From Lachnospiraceae bacterium (GTDB taxonomy: Bacteria; Bacillota; Clostridia; Lachnospirales; Lachnospiraceae): a stretch of DNA of 64,000 bases. Positions 17,415-26,293 of the stretch are shown here, one piece after another. Every line of letters begins with the position of its first letter. The stretch's first letter is position 1. Where the stretch lies: contig JAKSRP010000001.1 in the NCBI GenBank assembly GCA_024403555.1, positions 62,001 through 126,000 on the forward strand, read 5' to 3'. The position numbers were made by a program, and so were the translations under genes. The notes under the pieces are model-generated. The model was not told the DNA's origin. It searched no databases and saw nothing but the letters and a program-made list of their open reading frames with translations.

Positions 17415-18254
17415 ATGTCAGTAGAAATTTTCAATATGGAAAACTACAACCGCGTTGTTGTAGAAGAGATGGAAAACTTTAAAGTAATTGAATGTCAGAA
17501 GGATACGAGTGTAGCTCCGGAAAATGCTACCAGAGAGTATTTCATGGGTCAGATGCATGTCAGAAGAAGACAGATTGTGATTGAATTAGATGATGATCAT
17601 TCTGCAATTCTTCAGTCTGGTGCAATGCAATGGATTGTTGGTGATGTAGAAGCAACTACCGGAATTAAAGGTGTAGGTGATTTCTTTGGAAAGAAGCTCA
17701 AAGGATCCCTGACTAATGAAACAACAATCAAACCAGAATACAAAGGCAACGGTGTGATTGTTTTAGAACCTACTTATAAATATATCATTCTTCAGGACAT
17801 CGGTGATTGGAGCAAAGACGGTGGGATGGTGATGGAAGATGGCATGTTTTTAGCATGCGATGGTGACATTGAAAATAAAGTTGCCATGAGAAAAAACCTT
17901 TCCTCAGCAGCGCTTGGTAATGAAGGTTTATTCAATCTTTATTTAAAAGGCGATGGTGTTGCAGCATTAGAAAGTAATGTTCCACAGGATGAACTGATTG
18001 AAGTTTACTTAGAAGATGATGTATTAAAATTAGATGGTAACTTTGCAATCTGCTGGTCAAAATCTTTAAACTTTACGGTTGAGAGATCTTCAAAAAGCTT
18101 AGCAGGAAGTGCTATGAATGGTGAAGGTTTATTAAATGTTTACCGAGGAACCGGCCGAGTATTATTAAGTCCGGTTGCACTGACAGACTGTCTCTATCAT
18201 GCTACTCATAATGGTCCAGCTGGTCCGGGGGCACCAAGACATGAAGGCAGATAA
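17415..18254 (+). CDS. AIM24 family protein
   Basis: A 279-residue soluble protein of the AIM24/TIGR00266 beta-sandwich family (pattern MQWIVGDVEATTGIKG, and repeated EGLFN/GEGLLNVYRG elements, ending in a Gly/Pro-rich tail). The bacterial function is unknown. It follows metK by 59 bases with its own AAGGGGG site and no terminator between, so read-through from metK is likely. Its own termination is probably at 18425-18462, 170 bases downstream. Confidence 0.85.
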   Translation: MSVEIFNMENYNRVVVEEMENFKVIECQKDTSVAPENATREYFMGQMHVRRRQIVIELDDDHSAILQSGAMQWIVGDVEATTGIKGVGDFFGKKLKGSLTNETTIKPEYKGNGVIVLEPTYKYIILQDIGDWSKDGGMVMEDGMFLACDGDIENKVAMRKNLSSAALGNEGLFNLYLKGDGVAALESNVPQDELIEVYLEDDVLKLDGNFAICWSKSLNFTVERSSKSLAGSAMNGEGLLNVYRGTGRVLLSPVALTDCLYHATHNGPAGPGAPRHEGR

Positions 18255-18424
18255 TAAATAGTTCATGACAGTTTATACTTTCTTTAGAATTGTTTATAAA
18301 TAGAAAATTGAATTTCGGGATGTATGATATATAATAAAAACATAGCAAGCAACGAAAAATAGACAAACTTGCTAATTAGTTTTTCATATATTTTTTATCC
18401 TCTCTTTTCAATAATAAAAGCGAA

Positions 18425-18462
18425 GAACCTCTGCAGGGCGTGTTTGGCAGAGGTTCTTTTTT
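18425..18462 (+). terminator. Rho-independent terminator downstream of AIM24
   Basis: GAACCTCTGC (18425-18434) pairs with GCAGAGGTTC (18447-18456), followed by six T. Its 3' arm and T run also form the left end of the long palindrome of the repeat that follows. Confidence 0.85.
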
Positions 18463-18590
18463 GTATACCAGGAAATTGCGATGCAATTTCCTGGTATACA
18501 AAAAAGAACCGGAAGATTGCGCACCTCGCGGAGCGGTAGTTAATGCTTCGCATTCCGCTCGGGCGCAAGAGTTCCCCAAGGGGAACTCTA
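18452..18590 (+). repeat. Composite hairpin repeat, copy A
   Basis: It starts with a perfect 28-base palindrome arm on each side of a GAT loop (18452-18510), centred on GAAATTGC-GAT-GCAATTTC. A GC-rich core follows (CTCGCGGAGCGGTAG, GCTTCGC, CCGCTCGG) that can fold into a nested stem with GCGC ends. It closes with GAGTTCCCC-AA-GGGGAACTC. Order and core match copies B (35848) and C (62500); A is the most diverged and lacks the final T run. Confidence 0.75.
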
Positions 18591-18679
18591 TTGTAGTGGG
18601 CTACTGCGGCTACTGCAACAACATAATTGCTAGAATATTCAGAAAATAATAAAATATAAAATAAATTATCAAATAATAG

Positions 18680-18708
18680 TTGACAAACAATATAAGTTAA
18701 CATATAAT
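18680..18708 (+). promoter_or_regulatory. Strong predicted sigma-A promoter without a conventional gene
   Basis: TTGACA (18680-18685), a 17-base spacer and TATAAT (18703-18708) form a full consensus. No ORF of normal size follows before the terminator at 18967. Confidence 0.8.
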
Positions 18709-18714
18709 AAAGAT

Positions 18715-19016
18715 ACAAACAAAGAAGAGAATAAACACCAAGACAAAGGAACTTTTTTCCATCGGCTTATAGAGAAGCCCAACAGTAAGTGATCAGATAT
18801 TCGATTCTTAGTAACAGGAGGTAAAGACCATTGGCATAACAATTACTTAAACATTTTTTAAATCCTTTCAATCTCAACAATATGAGTTCATCGAATAAAA
18901 AGAAAAAACTGAATATCAATTAATAGAAAGCGAGGTAATACAGTGAGACTTCTAGAAATTCATTAATTGGCCATCTGAATTGAAACAACAATCAGATGGC
19001 CATTTTTTTATGCTTT
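18715..19016 (+). ncRNA. Candidate small RNA or attenuated leader of panGBC-coaBC
   Basis: Bounded by the consensus promoter at 18680-18708 and the terminator at 18967-19016. Local hairpins are visible near the 5' end (GGAA/TTCC and GGCTT/AAGCC around 18746-18782). Two very short reading frames have ribosome sites. AGGAGG (18816-18821) is followed nine bases later by TTG GCA TAA. GAGG (18932-18935) is followed by GTG 18943 and seven codons (MRLLEIH) ending next to the terminator. It matches no RNA family I can recognise: not SRP RNA, tmRNA, RNase P or T-box. It could be an independent sRNA or an attenuator. Confidence 0.5.
18967..19016 (+). terminator. Strong rho-independent terminator of the orphan transcript
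   Basis: TGGCCATCTGA pairs with TCAGATGGCCA across a loop of about 14 bases, followed by a run of seven T. Confidence 0.9.
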
Positions 19017-19217
19017 ATAACCAGTTTCCATATCATGAAAAACAGTAAGCATTAACTACTTTGCACTTTTTTTGATACTTGTGAAAAACATATTTACAAC
19101 TGTGTTGTCTGATGATATATTCCAAGTGGATGGTATTCTGAAAAGAAACTATACCAATGATATTATACTTTTCATTCAAAGTAAGCTTATATCCATGAGG
19201 AATAAGACTTAGAGTGT

Positions 19218-19241
19218 CACCTTATCTTAGGAAATGAGGTG
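19218..19241 (+). promoter_or_regulatory. Hairpin covering the panG ribosome binding site
   Basis: CACCTTAT (19218-19225) can pair with ATGAGGTG (19234-19241) around an 8-base loop, with one G-U pair. The right arm contains the Shine-Dalgarno sequence of panG (ATG 19247), so folding would limit translation. Confidence 0.5.
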
Positions 19242-19246
19242 ATGGC

Positions 19247-20092
19247 ATGAAGATAGGATTTATCGGAGCAGGCAATGTAGGATGCTCACTCGGAAGATAT
19301 TTTCGTTTTCATCAATTAGAAGTCGCTGGCTATTACAGCAGAACGGCCGAGTCCGCAAAAGAGGCAGCGCAATTAACCAAAACAGCACAGTTTGATACAA
19401 TTGAAGAACTTGTAAAAACATGTGATACTCTATTTCTTACAGTACCAGATGGTCAGATTGGGCCAGTCTGGAATCAGATAAAAGCCTTTCCAATCGAAGG
19501 AAAAAGCATATGTCATTGCAGTGGTTCTTTATCCACTGAAATCTTTTCAGATATTCATGAGACCGGTGCTTATGGATATTCAATTCATCCAATGTTTCCA
19601 TTTAACAGCAAAACAATTTCATACGAAAGTCTGCAAGAAGCATTGATCACAGTAGAAGGCTGTGAAGAAGGACGAGATGAGATGGTACGTCTTTTCGAAA
19701 GCTTTGGCAATACAGTCAAAGTCATTGAAGCGAACGCCAAAACCGCTTATCACGCAGCAGCCGTAATGGTTTCAAACCAGGTTGTAGCATTATTTGAAAT
19801 GGCGACGGATCTTTTAAGTGATTGTGGATTTTCTGAGGAAGAAGCATTGATGGCATTTAAGCCATTGGCGCTTAAAAATCTTAACAACATCCTGGCAGTA
19901 GGAACGACAAAGGCACTGACCGGACCAGTTGAGAGAAATGATGTGCAAACGATTGAGAAGCATTTGCAGGTCTTTGATGACGAACAGAAGGATGTATATA
20001 AAGCCTGTTCAAAGATGCTTATGCATATCACAAAACGTAAATACCCAGAACGAAATGAAAATATGATGAAGGAATTATTGGAGGAAAAGTAA
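19247..20092 (+). CDS. panG: Ketopantoate reductase of the PanG (DUF2520) type
   Basis: A 281-residue NAD(P)-dependent reductase. The N-terminal Rossmann motif is [16 protein letters not shown]; the C-terminal half fits the DUF2520 helical domain. The PanG type replaces PanE in several bacteria and reduces ketopantoate to pantoate. The strongest evidence is context: it is two bases before panB and is followed by panC and coaBC, a complete route from ketoisovalerate to phosphopantetheine that otherwise lacks a reductase. A pyrroline-5-carboxylate reductase-like role is less likely. Confidence 0.85.
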   Translation: MKIGFIGAGNVGCSLGRYFRFHQLEVAGYYSRTAESAKEAAQLTKTAQFDTIEELVKTCDTLFLTVPDGQIGPVWNQIKAFPIEGKSICHCSGSLSTEIFSDIHETGAYGYSIHPMFPFNSKTISYESLQEALITVEGCEEGRDEMVRLFESFGNTVKVIEANAKTAYHAAAVMVSNQVVALFEMATDLLSDCGFSEEEALMAFKPLALKNLNNILAVGTTKALTGPVERNDVQTIEKHLQVFDDEQKDVYKACSKMLMHITKRKYPERNENMMKELLEEK

Positions 20093-20093
20093 A

Positions 20094-20927
20094 ATGGCAA
20101 AAAAAGTTACAGTTACAACACTTCAGCAGATGAAAGACGCTGGAGAAAAAATTACAATGTTAACAGCATATGATTACTCTACAGCAAAGTTAGAAGATGA
20201 AGCTGGTGTAGACACAATCTTAGTAGGTGACTCTCTTGGTAACGTAATGTTAGGTTACGAAAACACAATTCCAGTTACTGTTGACAACATGATCACATAT
20301 GGTGGATCTGTTGTAAGAGGTGCAAAAAGAGCACTTGTTGTTGTTGATATGCCTTTCATGTCTTACCAGGCATCTGTTTATGATGCAGTAGTAAATGCAG
20401 GTCGTATCATGAAAGAAACAGGCTGTGATGCAGTAAAATTAGAAGGTGGCGTTAAGATGGCACCAGTAATTGATGCAATCACAAATGCTTCCATTCCTGT
20501 AATTGCACACATTGGTTTAACACCACAGTCCATCAACATTTTTGGTGGGCACAAAGTACAGGGTAAAACAGAAGCAGCTGCAAAACAGTTAATTGAAGAT
20601 GCAAAAGCAGTAGAAGCAGCTGGTGCATCCGCAATCGTAATCGAAGGTGTTCCTGCTCCAATCGCAAAACTTGCTACACAGGCAGTACACATCCCAACCA
20701 TCGGTATCGGTGCAGGCTCTGATTGTGATGGTCAGGTTCTTGTATACCAGGATGTATTAGGTATGTTCACAGACTTTACACCAAAATTCGTAAAACGTTA
20801 TGCAGATTGTGGAACAATTATGAGAGCAGCATTTGCAGACTACATTAAGGAAGTAAAAGAAGTAAGCTTCCCAGAAGAAAAACATTGCTACACAATTGCT
20901 GAAGATGTAATTGAAAAGCTTTACTAA
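20094..20927 (+). CDS. panB: 3-methyl-2-oxobutanoate hydroxymethyltransferase
   Basis: First step of pantothenate synthesis: transfer of a hydroxymethyl group from methylene-THF to ketoisovalerate, giving ketopantoate. The 277 residues have the [10 protein letters not shown] start, [18 protein letters not shown] (metal and substrate loop) and [19 protein letters not shown]. Normal family length. It starts directly after panG. Confidence 0.98.
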   Translation: MAKKVTVTTLQQMKDAGEKITMLTAYDYSTAKLEDEAGVDTILVGDSLGNVMLGYENTIPVTVDNMITYGGSVVRGAKRALVVVDMPFMSYQASVYDAVVNAGRIMKETGCDAVKLEGGVKMAPVIDAITNASIPVIAHIGLTPQSINIFGGHKVQGKTEAAAKQLIEDAKAVEAAGASAIVIEGVPAPIAKLATQAVHIPTIGIGAGSDCDGQVLVYQDVLGMFTDFTPKFVKRYADCGTIMRAAFADYIKEVKEVSFPEEKHCYTIAEDVIEKLY

Positions 20928-20966
20928 TAAAAGCAATAAAGGATAAAAGAAATAGGAGACAATATT

Positions 20967-21821
20967 ATGAAAATCGCTTATACAGTTAAGGAAGTAAGAG
21001 AACAGGTAAAAGCATGGAAAAAAGAAGGTCTCACAGTAGGTTTAGTACCAACAATGGGCTATCTTCATGAAGGCCACGCAAGCTTAATGAAAAAAGGCGT
21101 AGAACAGTGTGACAAAGTTGTTGTCAGTGTTTTCTTAAACCCAATGCAGTTTGGACCAACAGAAGACTTAGCATCCTACCCAAGAGATTTCGAAGCAGAC
21201 TGCAAACTCTGTGAAGAAATGGGTGTAGCTATGGTGTTCCATCCAGAACCAGAAGAAATGTATTCACCAAACTTCTGCTCTTATGTGGATATGTCCGTAT
21301 TAACAGAAGACTTATGTGGAAAATCCAGACCAGTTCACTTCCGTGGCGTTTGTACTGTATGTAATAAATTATTTAATATCGCTCAGCCTGATAAAGCATT
21401 CTTTGGTGAAAAAGATGCTCAGCAGTTAGCAATCATCAAACGTATGGTAGAAGATTTAAATATGGATCTTGAAATCGTTGGATGTCCAATCATCCGTGAA
21501 GAAGATGGTCTTGCAAAATCTTCTCGTAACACATACTTAAATGAATCCGAAAGACAGGCAGCTTTAATCTTAAGCAAGAGCATTTTCTTAGGCAAGAAGA
21601 TGGCTGAAGAAGGCGAAACAGATGCAACTAAGATTGTAGCAGCTATGACAGAATTAATCGAAACAGAACCACAGGCTCACATCGATTATGTAAAAGTAGT
21701 TGATGGATTAACAATGCAGCCAGTTGACGTAATCGAAGGACCAATCGTAACAGCAATCGCTGTATACATTAACAAAACTGCAAGATTAATCGATAACTTC
21801 CACTTCACACCAGCTGAGTAA
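20967..21821 (+). CDS. panC: Pantothenate synthetase
   Basis: Joins pantoate and beta-alanine using ATP. The 284 residues show the HIGH-type motif PTMGYLHEGHASLM and the FFGEKDAQQLAIIKRMV segment, plus the KSSRNTYL KMSKS-like loop. No panD (aspartate decarboxylase) is seen in the operon, so beta-alanine must come from another locus or from outside. Confidence 0.98.
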   Translation: MKIAYTVKEVREQVKAWKKEGLTVGLVPTMGYLHEGHASLMKKGVEQCDKVVVSVFLNPMQFGPTEDLASYPRDFEADCKLCEEMGVAMVFHPEPEEMYSPNFCSYVDMSVLTEDLCGKSRPVHFRGVCTVCNKLFNIAQPDKAFFGEKDAQQLAIIKRMVEDLNMDLEIVGCPIIREEDGLAKSSRNTYLNESERQAALILSKSIFLGKKMAEEGETDATKIVAAMTELIETEPQAHIDYVKVVDGLTMQPVDVIEGPIVTAIAVYINKTARLIDNFHFTPAE

Positions 21822-21836
21822 GAAGGAGACCAAACT

Positions 21837-23033
21837 ATGTTAAAAGGCAAAACCGTTGTATTAGGAGTAACAGGCAGTATTGCAGCTTATAAAATGGCGA
21901 ATGTTGCAAGTATGCTCATCAAAAAGCATGCAGATGTTCATGTGATCATGACAAAGAATGCAACCAATTTCATTAATCCAATTGCATTTGAAACACTGAC
22001 AAATCATAAATGTCTGGTGGATACATTTGACCGCAATTTCCAGTTCCATGTGGCACATATTTCTGTGGCTCAGGCAGCAGACTGTATGCTCGTTGCACCG
22101 GCTTCTGCCAACATCATTGGTAAGATTGCAAATGGTATCGCCGACGATATGTTAAGCACAACGATCATGGCATGTGAAGCGCCTAAGATTATTGCGCCAG
22201 CCATGAATACTCATATGTTTAACAACCCTATCGTGCAGGATAATTTAAAGAAATTAGAAGGCTATGGTTACGAAGTGATCCAGCCGGCAGCAGGTCGTCT
22301 TGCATGTGGAGATACCGGAGCAGGAAAGCTTCCAAGCGAGGAAGTGTTAGTTGACTATATTGAACGAGCATGTGCAAGAGAAAAGGATTTAACAGGCAAG
22401 AAAGTACTTGTTACTGCAGGTCCAACAAGAGAAGCAATTGACCCGGTTCGTTATATCACCAATCATTCCACAGGAAAGATGGGATATGCGGTTGCAAGAG
22501 CAGCGATGCTTCGTGGCGCAGATGTTACTTTAGTAACAGGGGTGACAAACCAGACACCTCCTCCATTTGTGAACGTTGTAAATGTAGTAAGCGCACAGGA
22601 TATGTTCGAAGCAGTTCGTGATAACTTTGATACTACGGATATCTTGGTCAAATCGGCAGCAGTTGCTGATTATCGTCCGGCAAATGTTGCGACCGAAAAG
22701 ATCAAGAAACAGGATGGCGATATGATGTCTATTCCTTTAGAAAGAACAACTGATATTTTAGGCTATCTTGCAGAGCATAGAAGAGACGATCAGTTCATCT
22801 GTGGTTTCTCCATGGAAACTCAGAACATGCTTGAAAACTCCAGAAAGAAGCTTGCGAAGAAAAAATTAGACATGATCGTTGCCAATAACTTAAAGGTAAA
22901 AGGTGCTGGCTTTGGCACTGATACCAATGTGGTAACCTTCATCACAAAGGACGAAGAAAAAGAGCTTGAAATCATGACGAAGTTCGAAGTCGCTGATGAA
23001 CTTTTAGATTTCATCCTTGCACATACAAATTAA
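21837..23033 (+). CDS. coaBC: Bifunctional phosphopantothenoylcysteine decarboxylase/synthetase
   Basis: Two coenzyme A steps in one 398-residue protein. The N-terminal CoaC flavoprotein has VTGSIAAYKMANVAS, the active His in FHVAHISVAQAAD, PASANIIGKIANGIADDM and PAMNTHMF, and the Cys flap ACGDTGAGKL. The C-terminal CoaB part begins with LVTAGPTREAIDPVRYI and has the K-x-K-K pattern TEKIKKQ. It completes the pan operon and is followed by a terminator. Confidence 0.97.
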   Translation: MLKGKTVVLGVTGSIAAYKMANVASMLIKKHADVHVIMTKNATNFINPIAFETLTNHKCLVDTFDRNFQFHVAHISVAQAADCMLVAPASANIIGKIANGIADDMLSTTIMACEAPKIIAPAMNTHMFNNPIVQDNLKKLEGYGYEVIQPAAGRLACGDTGAGKLPSEEVLVDYIERACAREKDLTGKKVLVTAGPTREAIDPVRYITNHSTGKMGYAVARAAMLRGADVTLVTGVTNQTPPPFVNVVNVVSAQDMFEAVRDNFDTTDILVKSAAVADYRPANVATEKIKKQDGDMMSIPLERTTDILGYLAEHRRDDQFICGFSMETQNMLENSRKKLAKKKLDMIVANNLKVKGAGFGTDTNVVTFITKDEEKELEIMTKFEVADELLDFILAHTN

Positions 23034-23057
23034 AATTGATATAGATAAAGATTAGTG

Positions 23058-23092
23058 GGCATCCCTTGAGTATATTAAGGGATGCCTTTTTT
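23058..23092 (+). terminator. Rho-independent terminator of panGBC-coaBC
   Basis: GGCATCCCTT pairs with AAGGGATGCC around a GAGTATATT loop, followed by six T. Confidence 0.92.
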
Positions 23093-23159
23093 CAATTGTT
23101 TTTGTTCTATACATCCATTATTTTATTTATAAATCGTTTATAAATTGTTTTGTATGAAT

Positions 23160-23169
23160 ATGGTATAAT
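23160..23169 (+). promoter_or_regulatory. Extended -10 promoter of the two-component operon
   Basis: TGGTATAAT ends at 23169; no good -35 box at 17 bases, which fits an extended -10 promoter. Confidence 0.5.
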
Positions 23170-23200
23170 TTAATGAAGAAAACAATTTGGAGGTCTTGCC

Positions 23201-24697
23201 ATGAAGATATTAAAGCAGGTCAGGCTGATCGTATTTCCGGCGATTGTACTGCCATTAGTTATGGTGCTTATCGCATTAGTAGCACTGAATTATTCTTATA
23301 GCAAATCGTTATATACGAATGGAACAAACAACGTAAATTATTTTACCAACTCCACGCATATGGTAGATGAGCTGACGGCGGATACATTTGCGGAGATTAA
23401 GAGAATTGCCAAGGATGATCCAGAGTCATTAGAGAATGAGGATTATATCGAGAAGGTGAATGAAAGCCTTAACACTCGCTATTCTTATCTGATTGTACGC
23501 AAGGATGAAAAAATAATTTATCGTGGAACAGACCAGAAACATAAAAAGATTGAAAAGATGCTTCCAGCCTACGGCTCTGTTATTGCAAGAACTGGAAATG
23601 GTATGCTCGTATCCAAACCAGAAAACTTCCTGATCAAACAGCAGGATTTTATCTTTTCCGATTCTTCTGAAGGAACGGTTTTTATTATGTCGAACTTAGA
23701 CAATATTGCACCGAAACTTCAGATTGTGATCAATCAGACCATCTGTGCGATTATGATCGTGCTTTTTATGACCAGTACGATTCTTACCTGGTTTATGTTT
23801 AAGGAATTTGTTCGTCCGATTGCATTATTAAAAGAAGGAACAGACCGTATTCGAGAAGGCGACTTAGATACTGATGTAGAAATTGTCAGTGACAATGAAA
23901 TCGGTGACTTATGCATTTCCTTTAATGAGATGCGTGAAGAATTAAAGAGTTCTATTAATGATCGAATGCGCTATGAACAGGATATCAGAGACCTGATCAG
24001 TAACATTTCCCACGATCTTAAGACACCACTTACCGCAATCAAAGGTTATTCGGAAGCCATCATTGATGGTGTTGCAAATACTCCTGAAAAGATGGAACGT
24101 TATATTAAGACGATTCACAGCAAAGCCAATGATATGGATGTTTTGTTAAATGAACTGTCTATCGCTTCAAAGATTGACACCAATACGATCCCATATAATT
24201 TTGAACGTATTGATATTGAGGAATATTTTGCAGACTGCATCGAAGAAATCAGCTCTGATTTAGAACAGAAAAATATGGATTTTGCTTTCTTTAATTATAT
24301 GGAAGAAAAGTGCAGAGTCGTGGCAGATCCAGAACAGCTTAAGAGAGTCATTAATAATATTATCAGTAATTCATGTAAATATAGTGCGAAGAAGGGCAAA
24401 GGCGGCCATGTGAATATTCGATTAAAAGATATGGAATCCTATGTTCAGGTAGAAATTGAAGATGATGGCATTGGTATCAGTGCGAAAGATCTGCCAAACA
24501 TCTTCAACCGTTTATACCGTGCAGATACATCCAGAAGCAGCTCCGGAGGAAGCGGTCTTGGATTATCTATTTCCAAAAAAATTATTGAAGATCATGGTGG
24601 ACATATCTGGGCCAGCAGTAAGGTGAATACCGGAACCACTATTTACTTTACACTTAGCAAAGCAGCTGAGTATGTTGAGGAGGAAGAGTATGAGTAG
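23201..24697 (+). CDS. Membrane sensor histidine kinase
   Basis: A 498-residue kinase with TM1 at about residues 9-31, an extracytoplasmic sensor of about 150 residues, TM2 at about 175-200 (ICAIMIVLFMTSTILTWFM), a HAMP domain, the H-box SNISHDLKTPLTAIKGYSEA with His271, N-box NIISNSCKYS, and G1/G2 boxes DDGIGISAKDLP and GGSGLGLSISKKI. All catalytic motifs are intact. It overlaps the response regulator by eight bases. The signal cannot be deduced. Confidence 0.95.
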   Translation: MKILKQVRLIVFPAIVLPLVMVLIALVALNYSYSKSLYTNGTNNVNYFTNSTHMVDELTADTFAEIKRIAKDDPESLENEDYIEKVNESLNTRYSYLIVRKDEKIIYRGTDQKHKKIEKMLPAYGSVIARTGNGMLVSKPENFLIKQQDFIFSDSSEGTVFIMSNLDNIAPKLQIVINQTICAIMIVLFMTSTILTWFMFKEFVRPIALLKEGTDRIREGDLDTDVEIVSDNEIGDLCISFNEMREELKSSINDRMRYEQDIRDLISNISHDLKTPLTAIKGYSEAIIDGVANTPEKMERYIKTIHSKANDMDVLLNELSIASKIDTNTIPYNFERIDIEEYFADCIEEISSDLEQKNMDFAFFNYMEEKCRVVADPEQLKRVINNIISNSCKYSAKKGKGGHVNIRLKDMESYVQVEIEDDGIGISAKDLPNIFNRLYRADTSRSSSGGSGLGLSISKKIIEDHGGHIWASSKVNTGTTIYFTLSKAAEYVEEEEYE

Positions 24698-25379
24698 AAT
24701 ATTAATTGTAGAAGATGAAATTGCGATTGCAGAGCTTGAGAAAGATTATCTTGAATTAAGCTCCTTTGAAGTAGACATTGAAACAGATGGACAGTCCGGA
24801 CTTGATCAGGCTCTTTCCGGGGATTATGATATGCTGATCCTGGATTTGATGCTTCCAAATGTGAACGGATTTGATATTTGCAAAAAGGTGCGCGAAAAGA
24901 AGGATATTCCGATTCTTATGGTTTCCGCAAAGAAAGAAGATATCGATAAGATTCGTGGATTCGGTCTTGGAGCAGATGATTATATCACAAAACCATTTAG
25001 CCCAAGTGAATTAGTAGCCCGTGTAAAAGCACATCTTGCAAGATATGAACGATTAGTCGGCAGTCAGGTGGAAGTCAATGATGTCATCGAAATTCGCGGC
25101 TTAAAGATTGATAAGACAGCAAGAAGAGTTTATGTAAATGGGGAAGAACGAGCATTTACAACAAAAGAATTTGATCTGCTTACTTTCCTTGCGAGTCATC
25201 CAAACAAGGTGTTTAAAAAAGAAGAATTATTCAGCGAAATCTGGAATATGGAATCCTATGGCGACATCGCAACCGTAACCGTTCATATTAAGAAGATTCG
25301 TGAAAAGATTGAGATAGATACATCCAAACCACAGTATATTGAAACCATCTGGGGTGTGGGATACAGATTTAAGATTTAA
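24690..25379 (+). CDS. OmpR/PhoB-type response regulator
   Basis: A 229-residue partner of the kinase just upstream. The receiver domain has the acidic pair ED near residue 9, the phospho-acceptor Asp52 in LILDLMLPNV and the KPFSPSEL lysine. The C-terminal winged helix ends in VWGVGY-like sequence (TIWGVGYRFKI). ATG 24690 is preferred because GGAGGA lies just before it; an ATG at 24672 precedes that site. Overlap ATGAGTAG with the kinase stop suggests coupled translation. Confidence 0.95.
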   Translation: MSRILIVEDEIAIAELEKDYLELSSFEVDIETDGQSGLDQALSGDYDMLILDLMLPNVNGFDICKKVREKKDIPILMVSAKKEDIDKIRGFGLGADDYITKPFSPSELVARVKAHLARYERLVGSQVEVNDVIEIRGLKIDKTARRVYVNGEERAFTTKEFDLLTFLASHPNKVFKKEELFSEIWNMESYGDIATVTVHIKKIREKIEIDTSKPQYIETIWGVGYRFKI

Positions 25380-25390
25380 AGAGGAAGACT

Positions 25391-26107
25391 ATGAGAAACA
25401 GAACAAAGAAACCGGAAATTCTTTATATGGATGATACGATTGTGGTATGTGTAAAACCTCAGGGGATGCCGGTTCAGAATGATAAATCAAGAGATTTAAG
25501 TGTATTAAATTATCTGAAGAATGAAATTGCTAAGAAAGAAAAGAACGGAGAACCTGAACTTCATGTGGTTCACAGACTGGATCGTCCAGTGGGGGGCGTT
25601 ATGGTCTTTGCGAGAACTGCAGAAGCTGCGGGAAGATTAAGCAGACAGATGCAGGATGGAACTTTCGAAAAGTACTATCAGGCAGTCCTTTCCGGACATT
25701 TGAATGAAGAGTTTGGCGAAGTGACGAATTATCTTCTTCGTGACGGCAAAACGAATACCTCTAAAGTTGTCAAGAAAGGAACCAAAGGAGCGAAGGAAGC
25801 AATCTTAGAATATGAAGTCCTTGATATGGTAGAAACCGGACAAGGGAAATTATCTTTTGTTCTGATTTATCTGGTGACTGGAAGACATCATCAAATCCGT
25901 GTGCAGATGGCGAATCTTGGATGTGGAATCTGGGGTGATACCAAGTATAATAAGCAATTTCAGAAAGCAAAGAAAAAATACCATCAGATTGGATTGTTCT
26001 CCACTAGAATCTCCTTTGTTCATCCAGAAACAGGGGAAGAAATGGTATTTAAAACAGAGCCGGAAGGCGAAGCATTTGACATGGTATTAGATGCCATGGA
26101 GTTCTAA
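25391..26107 (+). CDS. RluA family RNA pseudouridine synthase
   Basis: A 238-residue enzyme with the catalytic Asp in VHRLDRPVGGVMVFART and the TGRHHQIRVQMANLG motif of the RluA family. There is no S4 domain, so it is a short form. It modifies uridine in rRNA or tRNA; the target site is not evident. It follows the response regulator by 11 bases and ends the operon. Confidence 0.92.
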   Translation: MRNRTKKPEILYMDDTIVVCVKPQGMPVQNDKSRDLSVLNYLKNEIAKKEKNGEPELHVVHRLDRPVGGVMVFARTAEAAGRLSRQMQDGTFEKYYQAVLSGHLNEEFGEVTNYLLRDGKTNTSKVVKKGTKGAKEAILEYEVLDMVETGQGKLSFVLIYLVTGRHHQIRVQMANLGCGIWGDTKYNKQFQKAKKKYHQIGLFSTRISFVHPETGEEMVFKTEPEGEAFDMVLDAMEF

Positions 26108-26114
26108 AATGTGT

Positions 26115-26157
26115 CAAAAAAAGCAGTTTGTATGGATAAATACAAATTGCTTTTTTT
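26115..26157 (+). terminator. Rho-independent terminator after the pseudouridine synthase gene
   Basis: AAAAAAGCA..TTTGTAT pairs with ATACAAATTGCTTTTTTT around GGATAA; the stem is A/T-rich on both sides. Confidence 0.8.
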
Positions 26158-26214
26158 AATTGAAAAAATGACAAATTGTACAAATAAAAGTACAATTGTA
26201 TGGATGCAAATGTA

Positions 26215-26243
26215 TTGATAAAAAATTATCAATATCTTATAAT
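26215..26243 (+). promoter_or_regulatory. Hydrogenase promoter overlapped by a Rex-like operator
   Basis: TTGATA (26215-26220), a 17-base spacer and TATAAT (26238-26243) form a strong promoter. The 18-base palindrome TTGATAAAAAATTATCAA (26215-26232) covers the -35 and spacer. It fits the Rex operator pattern TTGTTAA-N4-TTAACAA with one symmetric change in each arm. Rex senses NADH/NAD+, so hydrogenase expression would rise when NADH is high. An imperfect inverted repeat with GTAC lies further upstream at about 26170-26200. Confidence 0.75.
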
Positions 26244-26293
26244 TTTACTATCACGAGACAGACTATAGTATGTAAATTTTTTAGGAGGTTACT

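Larger units (their letters stand above)
18255..19246 (+). other. Gene-free region of about 1 kb
   Basis: No conventional protein gene is seen on either strand. From left to right it holds an AT-rich spacer, a terminator and composite repeat (18425-18590), a near-consensus promoter (18680-18708), an apparent transcript of about 300 nt ending in a strong terminator (18967-19016), and a 230-base AT-rich leader up to panG. ORFs that cross the repeat are produced by its palindromes. Confidence 0.8.

Noticed and set aside
18715..19016. 6S RNA, tmRNA or RNase P RNA
   Set aside because: The ends do not pair into a long rod as in 6S RNA, there is no tRNA-like end as in tmRNA, and the RNase P signature was not found.
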